Positions 13,212 to 19,886 of a stretch of DNA of 21,282 bases are shown one piece after another. The notes under the pieces are model-generated. The model worked only from the letters and a program-made list of their open reading frames with translations, was not told where the DNA came from and made no database searches. The stretch is from positions 1-21,282 of the forward strand of contig CAJWER010000019.1 in NCBI GenBank assembly GCA_913030785.1. The letters are read 5' to 3'. The position numbers and the translations under genes were made by a program. The number at the start of each line of letters is the position of its first letter. Positions within the stretch are counted from its first letter, which is position 1. The DNA comes from an uncultured Chloroflexota bacterium. Lineage in GTDB: Bacteria > Chloroflexota > Dehalococcoidia > Lucifugimonadales > CAJWER01.

Positions 13212-14237
13212 CTAGTAGTCGATATGCTTGAGGTTGGAGAGGGACGCCTCGAGGTCACCCGTCTCAATGCGGCCTATCAGATCCACGATTGACCTGTTGA
13301 CGGGCGTTCGAACGCCGACCTCGAGGGCTCTTCGGACGACGTAGCCGTTGAGGTGCGCGGCCTCGGTTTTGCGTCCCTTCACAATGTCCTGCGCCAAGGA
13401 CGGACGACCACTACCGATAGTCTTACCGGACTCGATCATCTGCTGCTCGACCTCTTCACGGGCGCCCCCATCGGTTGCCGCCGCTAGGAACAGATCCGCT
13501 GAGACACCATTGATGGGCTCGACGCTCACGCCCAGTCCACCGGCGACGGTCAGAAGCTCAGCCGCGATAGCTATGGAAACGCCACGGATCTCGGAGTTTT
13601 CGCGCAGCTCGGCTGAACGTAGCCCGGTGATGGCGGCAAGGGCATTGCTCATGCAATTGATGGCCAGCTTGGACCAGCGGTCTCCCCACAGATTATTCGT
13701 GATTCTCGTCACACCTGCGTCGCCCATCACTTCAGCCATCGCCTCCAAGCGAGGGCTGGTCACGCCGGAGGGCTCACCCAGAGCGAAGGCAGGGCGGTCC
13801 GAGGCGCTGGTGCGCTCAGGCCTGCCCGGCTCATACATCGCGGCACCGAGCGTGACGACACAGCCCGTAACCCGTGGCCAGCCTACTACGCTAGCGATGG
13901 CGTCCTCGTTGATTGAGTTCTGCGCCGACATGATGTAGCCACCGGAAGCGAGGTATGGCTCAATGAACTTGGCGGCCCACAAGGTGTCGTAGGACTTCAC
14001 CGACAGTACGACGACATCGAACGATGGCCGGGCAGCGGCGACTTCGCCGAGATGCAGGGCGTCGGCCTGAGCCGTGAAGGGCCCCTGGTCAAATGTCGTC
14101 ACGGTTATGCCGTTGGCCTTGATGTGCTCGACATTGGCCGGCCACTGGTCAATGAGCGTCACGTCGTGATTCGCTCTGGCCAGGTAGCCGCCGATTATTC
14201 CGCCAATTGCGCCGACACCGAGTACGCCGATCTTCAT
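13212..14237 (-). CDS. panE: Ketopantoate reductase family (PanE/ApbA)
   Basis: A 341-residue NADPH-dependent 2-dehydropantoate 2-reductase-like protein; the family makes pantoate for coenzyme A synthesis. The Rossmann motif GVGAIGGIIGG is at residues 7-17. The catalytic lysine is Lys190 (DRWSKLAINCMSNAL) with Asn194 beside it. The C-terminal helix motif RPSLAQDIVKGRKTEAAHLNG (278-298) includes the expected glutamate Glu292. It is longer than E. coli PanE (303), partly through an insert near 139-163. ATG 14237 is preferred: GAAGGAG lies upstream and the protein then starts MKIGVLGVGAIGG. An extension to 14315 would overlap the RDD gene. It follows the RDD gene by 35 nt. PanE-like paralogues often reduce other 2-ketoacids, and with catabolic-looking neighbours a non-CoA role is possible. 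Confidence 0.85.
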   Translation of the reverse strand: MKIGVLGVGAIGGIIGGYLARANHDVTLIDQWPANVEHIKANGITVTTFDQGPFTAQADALHLGEVAAARPSFDVVVLSVKSYDTLWAAKFIEPYLASGGYIMSAQNSINEDAIASVVGWPRVTGCVVTLGAAMYEPGRPERTSASDRPAFALGEPSGVTSPRLEAMAEVMGDAGVTRITNNLWGDRWSKLAINCMSNALAAITGLRSAELRENSEIRGVSIAIAAELLTVAGGLGVSVEPINGVSADLFLAAATDGGAREEVEQQMIESGKTIGSGRPSLAQDIVKGRKTEAAHLNGYVVRRALEVGVRTPVNRSIVDLIGRIETGDLEASLSNLKHIDY

Positions 14238-14272
14238 GTTCGTGTCCACTCCTTCAAAGCGATTTTTCGATT

Positions 14273-14770
14273 CTACTCCACCACGTGTGTACCCGCGATC
14301 AGGTCGTGGATGCACCTCTGGTCATCACGAAAAATGAACAGTATGTCGACAAACGCGTAGAGAGGTATTATGCCGAGCAGGGCATTGACCCATGCTCGCA
14401 TGACTACATTTGTACCAAAGCCAGCATTTTCTCCAGTCTCGACACTGACTATGCGGATATCTACAATTTTCTTGCCGATGGTCTGCCCGTCCCTGGATAG
14501 TAGAGCGATCTGGACAATCGGTATCCCAACACCCGCCACCAACAGCGACAGAAAGCCCAGCAGAGTACTGGCAGCGAAGACGATGGCCACGACGATGCCT
14601 GCGCCAACCCACACCACAATATCGATCAACTTCGCGCCCAGACGAGATGGCCTCGTCGCGAGCGTATACCCGGGATTCACGGTAGTCGATGTGTTCGCTA
14701 TCGGCTGACCACAGTTGGCGCAGAACAACGCCCCGTCATCGTTAGGGACTCCGCAATTCGAACAGAACAC
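14273..14770 (-). CDS. Zinc-ribbon RDD-family membrane protein
   Basis: A 165-residue protein. An N-terminal zinc ribbon has two CxxC pairs (Cys3/Cys6 and Cys17/Cys20), a short linker follows, then an RDD domain: Arg43 and Asp50 in SRLGAKLIDIVV, hydrophobic segments near 48-70, 73-92 and 126-147, and the closing RDDQRCIHDLIAGT (148-161). RDD proteins are small polytopic membrane proteins, mostly of unknown function; a few are linked to ion transport or stress. The ribbon should face the cytoplasm. The start is GTG 14770 with AAGGA upstream and the protein beginning at the first CxxC. It lies 99 nt after the acylase-family gene and 35 nt before panE on the same strand. The domain call is firm, the role unknown. 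Confidence 0.88.
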   Translation of the reverse strand: MFCSNCGVPNDDGALFCANCGQPIANTSTTVNPGYTLATRPSRLGAKLIDIVVWVGAGIVVAIVFAASTLLGFLSLLVAGVGIPIVQIALLSRDGQTIGKKIVDIRIVSVETGENAGFGTNVVMRAWVNALLGIIPLYAFVDILFIFRDDQRCIHDLIAGTHVVE

Positions 14771-14824
14771 CGTTAATCCTTCCTTCTCATCCCACGTAGC
14801 CTGCTAACCGTCAGTTCTCCAGGT

Positions 14825-14849
14825 GAGGACCACTCTACCACGGGTCCTC
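14825..14849. repeat. Hairpin between acylase and RDD genes
   Basis: GAGGACC (14825-14831) and GGTCCTC (14843-14849) form a perfect 7-bp stem with an 11-nt loop, about 20 nt downstream of the acylase stop on the minus strand. There is no U-run after it. It may be an mRNA stability or partial termination element within the presumed operon. Confidence 0.4.
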
Positions 14850-14869
14850 CATGGGTGATTGCGCTTCTA

Positions 14870-17236
14870 CTAGAACAGCCAAAGGCTGTCTCTCGCCCCT
14901 GCCTCGACTCGGGCCCGATCCAGTGGCAAGTAGTGCAGATCGGCCACGAGCCAGCTGGAGAGCTGATCGCAGTAGTTTGGGCTGCCAGGGTGTCCGGATT
15001 GCCCTGCCGCATCCACGGCCCAAAGACCATTCGGATCGGCCAGGTCGGCGTTTAGCCTGTAGTTGGCACCCATGCCTGCAAGGTAGTTCGGGTCGAAGCC
15101 GGTGTTGCAGACGGTGATGCCCGATCCGCCAACGGGGTCACCGCCGCGATCCAACGTCGCGAAGATTTCGCCACGGCCCGAAAGGGTGTGATCCAGAGCA
15201 ACTTTGTGCATGTTCCCCCACTGCCAACTCAACATATTGGGACCCAGCCGCTTCGTCAGCGCATCGAGGGTCGTGGTCATCGCCCTGTCGGCCGCCTCGG
15301 CACGATCGCCGTTTGCAAACCAGCCGTGCTGGTCTATCGACAAGAGTTCAGTCGACAGGCCACTGGTGGCGCTGGCCAGGAGCCCAACGGCATCACCGGC
15401 GAACCGCGCGCCCGCAACCTCACGTACCCATGCGTCAAAAAACAGCTCGAAAATGGAGGCGCCGACACTATCCGGCTCCATTCGGCGGTCCCAGGCGGCC
15501 AGGATCACAAGAGCCTCGACAGTTCGTGGGTCGTCGGAGTCATGAAGTAGTTTCAGCAATCCCGGCACGCCATCGACGGCCCGCAGCGACAACGTGTCGA
15601 GCTGCATACGAGAAAGGTCTTCGCGGGTGTGGGCCGTGCCTGCCTCGATCATGTTGCGAACACGTTTTGCCCGATACCCGCTGCTCCATACCCCGGAAAG
15701 TGGGTACGGAAAATCCTCTGGCGCGGTGCGATTGTTGGCGGAGCGTACCCAGCCCTCAGCCGGGTCCGATATGGACGGCATAGCGTCGTAGGGAATGGAC
15801 TCGCGCCACTGGTGGGTCGGGTCCCACCCAGGCCTATAGCCGCGTCCCCAATTTTCCTTGATGGGAAGGCGGCCAATCGATTGGTAGCCGATGTGGCCGT
15901 CAACATCCGCGAAACCAATGCTCAGCGTCGGCACCACCCAACCCCGCATCGCCTCTCGGAACTCGTCGGCGCTGCTGGAAACTGCCATATCCAGCATGCC
16001 AGTGATCTCGTCACAAGGCTCCTGCCCCATCCACCGGAACGCTACCGGACCGGTATCCCTCGCCTGGTCGGGCAGCAGTTCGTCGACGATTGGACCGTTA
16101 CGCGACTGGCGTACCGTTTTCACGACCGTGTCCGCTCCCCGGACGACAATCTGTTCCTCTATCTCCGTCCACTTGTCCCACTTACCGTCATATTGGAAAC
16201 ATCCGGGATGGGCAGGGTCCTCGCGCTCCTGGTACAGGTCTCGCTGGGCGCAGATATTGTTCGTCAGACCCCAGGCGACCCGCTCATTGCGTCCGAACAT
16301 CAGACCTGGAACACCGGCATAACCTGAGCCCACCGCGTTGAAGTCACCGCCCGATAGGTGCGCCTCGTACCAGCAAGACACGCTCGCAAAGGCAATGTGT
16401 GGATCGGAGGCGACAATCGGCTTGCCGGACGCCGACAACTTGCCACCGATGACCCAGTTGTTGCTCCCGAGGCCCTCGTCGGGATCGCTCACCACCACTC
16501 CCACGGGATCTGCTCCGTTGCGGCGAGGTTCATACGAGCCCGGCGGAAGGATGCTTTCATCCTCGGCCTCTCCAGTCAGGAAAGCGCTGTAAAGCGGGCC
16601 GTCTCCCAGCGAGCGCAGGGCCATCTCGGGATAGATTATTACTGGCAGGCGGCCCGTCAGGTACCAGCGGAACTCGGCCCAGATGGCGATGGAATCGACA
16701 GGCGCCCACGGCTCGGGTCGATAGTCCAGCAGGTCAAATTCTATGGGGAGGTGGTCCGATGCCTCGCCCATCGCTGCGTTGATCCCGCGAGAGAACGCCT
16801 GGAGACGACGAGATGTCTCGTCCGGCAACCGCTGGACCTCCTCGGCCGCGATGCGGTTGATTCCCACAGTACGAGCGACGATGTCGAGCTCCAGGCCGTC
16901 CGGGCCGAGAATCTCCGAGAGCCGGCCGTGGGCCTTGCGCCGAAGGTAGTCTAGCTGCCACAGGCGGTCCTGGCCCATGGCGAACCCGTAGCCGAAGAAC
17001 AGGTCGTCGTCGGAGTCGGCGAACAAGTGAGGGATGCCCCACTTATCTCTGAGTATCTCGACACTTGCCGCGCCCTCGACTCGCCGAGTACCGGCCATGT
17101 CCGGCACACGTGCCGAGAGCTGCCCGTTCCACCATTCTTCGAACTCGCCTGTGGACATTCCTGTAAAGGCGCGCACCGATTCGATTGACTCACCGCTACC
17201 AAGCCTATGAAGAGCTTCAGCGTCATTTGCGCTCAT
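14870..17236 (-). CDS. Penicillin-acylase-family Ntn hydrolase
   Basis: A 788-residue member of the peptidase S45 family (penicillin G acylase, cephalosporin and AHL acylases), which cleave amide bonds of acylated small molecules. Family marks: VEILRDKWGIPHLFADSDDD near residue 60, then FGYGFAMGQDRLWQLDYLRRKAHGR. The self-processing site is LGSNNWVIGG, with Gly257/Ser258; Ser258 becomes the N-terminal nucleophile after cleavage. Later marks are RNGPIVDE, the FADVDGHIGY oxyanion region and Asn501-Asn502 in RSANNRTAPEDFPYP. The start ATG 17236 has AAGGAG six bases before it. Most S45 enzymes have a signal peptide; this one begins with about 45 polar, helical residues (MSANDAEALHRLGSGES), so it seems cytoplasmic. 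It follows the MFS gene by 102 nt, suggesting import then hydrolysis. Substrate unknown. Confidence 0.92.
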   Translation of the reverse strand: MSANDAEALHRLGSGESIESVRAFTGMSTGEFEEWWNGQLSARVPDMAGTRRVEGAASVEILRDKWGIPHLFADSDDDLFFGYGFAMGQDRLWQLDYLRRKAHGRLSEILGPDGLELDIVARTVGINRIAAEEVQRLPDETSRRLQAFSRGINAAMGEASDHLPIEFDLLDYRPEPWAPVDSIAIWAEFRWYLTGRLPVIIYPEMALRSLGDGPLYSAFLTGEAEDESILPPGSYEPRRNGADPVGVVVSDPDEGLGSNNWVIGGKLSASGKPIVASDPHIAFASVSCWYEAHLSGGDFNAVGSGYAGVPGLMFGRNERVAWGLTNNICAQRDLYQEREDPAHPGCFQYDGKWDKWTEIEEQIVVRGADTVVKTVRQSRNGPIVDELLPDQARDTGPVAFRWMGQEPCDEITGMLDMAVSSSADEFREAMRGWVVPTLSIGFADVDGHIGYQSIGRLPIKENWGRGYRPGWDPTHQWRESIPYDAMPSISDPAEGWVRSANNRTAPEDFPYPLSGVWSSGYRAKRVRNMIEAGTAHTREDLSRMQLDTLSLRAVDGVPGLLKLLHDSDDPRTVEALVILAAWDRRMEPDSVGASIFELFFDAWVREVAGARFAGDAVGLLASATSGLSTELLSIDQHGWFANGDRAEAADRAMTTTLDALTKRLGPNMLSWQWGNMHKVALDHTLSGRGEIFATLDRGGDPVGGSGITVCNTGFDPNYLAGMGANYRLNADLADPNGLWAVDAAGQSGHPGSPNYCDQLSSWLVADLHYLPLDRARVEAGARDSLWLF

Positions 17237-17274
17237 ACTGTCTCCTTATCGTGTAAGACCTTCCCCAAGAATGA

Positions 17275-17310
17275 TGAGGGAAAAATTTCCAGTTGTGCGA
17301 GAGAGACCCT
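17275..17310. repeat. Possible dispersed remnant of the 85-bp repeat
   Basis: The stretch around 17294-17310 (TTGTGCGAGAGAGACCCTC) resembles the end-to-start joint of the tandem repeat at 6006-6195 (CTTGTGAG, GAGGGACACCCTC), with an AAGAA block before it as in the repeat units. The match is short and degenerate, so this is tentative. Confidence 0.25.
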
Positions 17311-17338
17311 CATAAGGGGCGAACTCCTTGCAGCGTGA

Positions 17339-18607
17339 TCATGCCCTTCCGTCATCGACGGCAGTCGAACCCTGTCCCAGACTAGCACCGGACACTGCGC
17401 CGCCCTGAGACAGTGTTGCTACAGCCAGCGCAAACATGGCAGCGACAATAAGGAAGCCGGGGCCATAGCTGTCCGCGATGTCGAAGGAACTGCCTGCCAG
17501 CAACGGGCCGGAAAAGAACGGGATGACGGACGCCGTTGAGATCAGCCCCGAAATAGTGCCGAAGTTGCGCAGCCCAAAGGTCTCCTGAACCAGCAGGGGT
17601 ACCAGCGCCCCAAAAGCCCCCATGAACAGTCCGAAAGCCGGGGCCGCCAGCCAGGCCATGGGCTCTGTGGGAAATCGCACGATCATCGCTATGAAGACTA
17701 TCTGCCCGGAGAGGCTCACCATCAGCATTCGTCGGGCCGTGAACCGCTCCGATAGGTAGCCAAAGCTGAGTTTGCCCATCATGCCAAACGCCGCAAGGAG
17801 GCTAATGGCAAAAGGCACCGTGGTGCGCGACATACCCTGAGAGATAAGGTGGTCGCTGACCTGGGGCAGCACGGCACTGTAGGTGAACGCGCCAAGGCTC
17901 AGGGCCACTGCAATAGTGTAGAAGGACCGACTGTGCAGCGCCTCCCGCACCGTCCAGCCCTCAAGCTCGGGCGGTTTCGCGCCAACGGCTCTCCGCCCAT
18001 CCGGCCCCGATCCCCGGTCCGGTCTCTCTCTAATCACCAATATGGACAACAGCGCTACCAAGTAGGTGAGCCCAGCCAAGATCAAAAACGCAGCCTCCCA
18101 GTTGCCCGAGACCAAGAGGAACCCCGTAATCAGCGGCACAATGAACCCGCCGAAATTGTTGCCCATCGTGGTGATTCCCATAACGCGTCCTCGCGATTTC
18201 GCGAACCATATGCCAACTAGCCGTCCCGCCGGGAGTCCTGCCGAGCCAGAGAACGCCAGGTACTGGAGGAAGCTCAGGGCGTACCAGTGCCACAGTTCGG
18301 TCATCAGCGGACGCAGCAGGAAACTCGTGCCCATGATTGTGAGGGACACGGCCATCAAAGGCCGGGCGCCAAATCGGTCCATGAACCGGCCAAGCAGTGG
18401 CGAGGTGAGGCTGCCTACGGCGGCAAAGGACAGGGATGCGCTGACCGCTGTCCGCTGCCAACCAAATGAGTCTTGGAGCGGGCCTATGAACAGGCCAAAC
18501 GCGTAGCCTGGGCCTATCGAGAGGGCCGAGGCTAGAAACGTGACGGCGACTATCAGCCAGCCGTGGAATGGGAGTTGCGCGTGCAGAAGGGCGTATGGAG
18601 CGCGCAT
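17339..18607 (-). CDS. MFS transporter, oxalate/formate-antiporter-like
   Basis: A 422-residue major facilitator protein with about 12 hydrophobic segments and a polar central loop (IRERPDRGSGPDGRR) between the two halves. The motif-A region GRFMDRFGARPLM lies in the loop after the second helix, and its weaker counterpart FGYLSERFTARRM in the second half. The start GYAFGLFIGPLQDSFGWQRT and the helix with GRVMGITTMGNNFGG are typical of the oxalate/formate-monocarboxylate group, so a small organic acid is the likely cargo. ATG 18607 (MRAPYALLHAQLPFHGW) is chosen because the frame above it, open to 18781, overlaps the divergent hydrolase and looks non-coding. It probably leads the operon with the acylase gene. 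Transporter: sure. Cargo: inferred. Confidence 0.9.
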   Translation of the reverse strand: MRAPYALLHAQLPFHGWLIVAVTFLASALSIGPGYAFGLFIGPLQDSFGWQRTAVSASLSFAAVGSLTSPLLGRFMDRFGARPLMAVSLTIMGTSFLLRPLMTELWHWYALSFLQYLAFSGSAGLPAGRLVGIWFAKSRGRVMGITTMGNNFGGFIVPLITGFLLVSGNWEAAFLILAGLTYLVALLSILVIRERPDRGSGPDGRRAVGAKPPELEGWTVREALHSRSFYTIAVALSLGAFTYSAVLPQVSDHLISQGMSRTTVPFAISLLAAFGMMGKLSFGYLSERFTARRMLMVSLSGQIVFIAMIVRFPTEPMAWLAAPAFGLFMGAFGALVPLLVQETFGLRNFGTISGLISTASVIPFFSGPLLAGSSFDIADSYGPGFLIVAAMFALAVATLSQGGAVSGASLGQGSTAVDDGRA

Positions 18608-18666
18608 GCGGGATATACTAATGCCAAACAACGGGCGCGTAAAGGGACTAGAGAGGCTGCGACAGC

Positions 18667-19467
18667 ATGAATCGAGACGGCTATCTGAACGAGAGCACAC
18701 CAAGGCTCCACTACACAGACCGGGGAACCGCCGATGACGCGACCCTCGTGCTATTACACGGACTCCAGGACTGCGCGGCAAACTGGGACGGTGCGGCGGA
18801 CCGGCTGGAGAACCGCTATCGAGTCGTCACCCTCGATCTGCGCGGACACGGTGATAGCGGCCGATCGGCAGAGGGGGCGTACTCGCAGGCCGATTTTTCG
18901 AACGATATTGGCCGACTACTGAAGGGCCTGGACTTGGGACCCGCTGTGCTCGTGGGACACTCCTTCGGCGGTAGAGCGGCAACGGCATACGCGGCAGCGA
19001 ACCCGAACATGGTAGCCGCTCTGGTCGTGGTGGACAGTGACATCGCTGCCAGCAGCGATGGGGAGCCTGAGCACGCCTACGCGGTTGGCTGGCGCTCGCT
19101 CGAAGAGGTGACCGACTACCTCGGCACCCTACAGCCGTACGCCACAACTGAGGCCATAGAGAACCAAGCAGCGCACCTCACGACCAAGCTGCCGGGGGAC
19201 AAGTGGGTGCTCAAGGCGGACCCGGTGGTCCTCGAAGCGCATGTTCGGGAAGACCTGCAACCGGAGTGGTCCGGACTCAACTGCCCTGCCCTGATCCTGC
19301 GTGGACGCGCCAGTACGGTGCTGGCCCACGAGGCCGCGGTTGCACTCAAAGAAGCGCTTTCGGGAGCGCGCATCGCGGAGCTGGAAGGGGCGGGCCACTG
19401 GCCGCACCAGGAAGTCCCCGGCGCCTTCGACGCTACCCTACGCTGGTTCCTGAACAACTCGTTGTGA
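18667..19467 (+). CDS. Alpha/beta-fold hydrolase
   Basis: A 266-residue alpha/beta hydrolase without signal peptide. The oxyanion motif is LLHGLQDCAANWD (29-41) and DLRGHGDSGRS (57-67) follows strand 4. The nucleophile elbow is VGHSFGG with Ser99, and the catalytic histidine is His244 (GAGHWPHQEVP). The acid is less clear: the usual acidic residue in the ILRGRxS turn after strand 7 is alanine here (LRGRASTVL), so Asp123 or Asp125 in VVVDSD may serve. GAGAGG lies ten bases before ATG 18667. It is divergent from the MFS gene across a 59-bp gap that must hold both promoters; a shared AT-rich GATATACTAAT is there. Its stop overlaps the GTG of the cytochrome gene (GTGA), so the two are translationally coupled. 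Substrate unknown. Confidence 0.9.
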   Translation: MNRDGYLNESTPRLHYTDRGTADDATLVLLHGLQDCAANWDGAADRLENRYRVVTLDLRGHGDSGRSAEGAYSQADFSNDIGRLLKGLDLGPAVLVGHSFGGRAATAYAAANPNMVAALVVVDSDIAASSDGEPEHAYAVGWRSLEEVTDYLGTLQPYATTEAIENQAAHLTTKLPGDKWVLKADPVVLEAHVREDLQPEWSGLNCPALILRGRASTVLAHEAAVALKEALSGARIAELEGAGHWPHQEVPGAFDATLRWFLNNSL

Positions 19468-19886
19468 GCAGGCTAAAGCATCTGATGCTCGCGTCCCAAA
19501 AAGCCTGGCCGTTGCTCCTGTTGTTGCTATTGGCAGGATGCTCGGCCGGTGGGAACTCGACCGGAATCTCGGCTGGCCGCGTTACTTATGAGGCCAATTG
19601 CGCAAAATGCCACGGCGATACCACCACAGGTGAGGGGGGCCTGCCCGACACTCCGGTGCACGGACCGGAAGGCCATACCTGGCACCACGCGGACGGTCAA
19701 CTCATGGAGATCATCCTGGGCACTCTCAATATTCCGGGCAGGACTATGCCGTCATTTGAGGGCATTTTGACTGAAGCCGAGGTGATAGGTATCCTCGACT
19801 ACATGAAGACCGGATGGTATCAGGACCAGGTCGAACTGCAGCGCGAGGTCAGCGCGAACTGGGAAGATCTATACCCTGAAAAATAA
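19464..19886 (+). CDS. Lipoprotein cytochrome c (single haem)
   Basis: A 140-residue c-type cytochrome. The signal region ends in a run of seven leucines and LAGC, so Cys26 should be lipidated and the protein anchored outside the membrane. The haem site is CAKCH (Cys46, Cys49, His50) and Met95 in RTMPSFEG is the likely sixth ligand. The helix LTEAEVIGILDYMKTGW completes a class I fold. The order YEANCAKCHGD ... GRTMPSF is standard for small electron carriers or oxidase-linked cytochromes. GTG 19464 overlaps the hydrolase stop as GTGA; an internal ATG at 19485 would still keep the signal. The 3' end overlaps the convergent frame by 38 bp. Its redox partner is not in the window. Confidence 0.9.
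   Translation: MSRLKHLMLASQKAWPLLLLLLLAGCSAGGNSTGISAGRVTYEANCAKCHGDTTTGEGGLPDTPVHGPEGHTWHHADGQLMEIILGTLNIPGRTMPSFEGILTEAEVIGILDYMKTGWYQDQVELQREVSANWEDLYPEK

Noticed and set aside
18600..18666. Divergent promoters in the MFS/hydrolase gap
   Set aside because: GATATACTAAT could supply -10 boxes in both directions, but no acceptable -35 box is found for either gene, so no feature is called.
18608..18781. A 58-codon N-terminal extension of the MFS protein
   Set aside because: It overlaps the divergent hydrolase start and is rich in Arg, Ser and Cys, unlike an MFS N-terminus.
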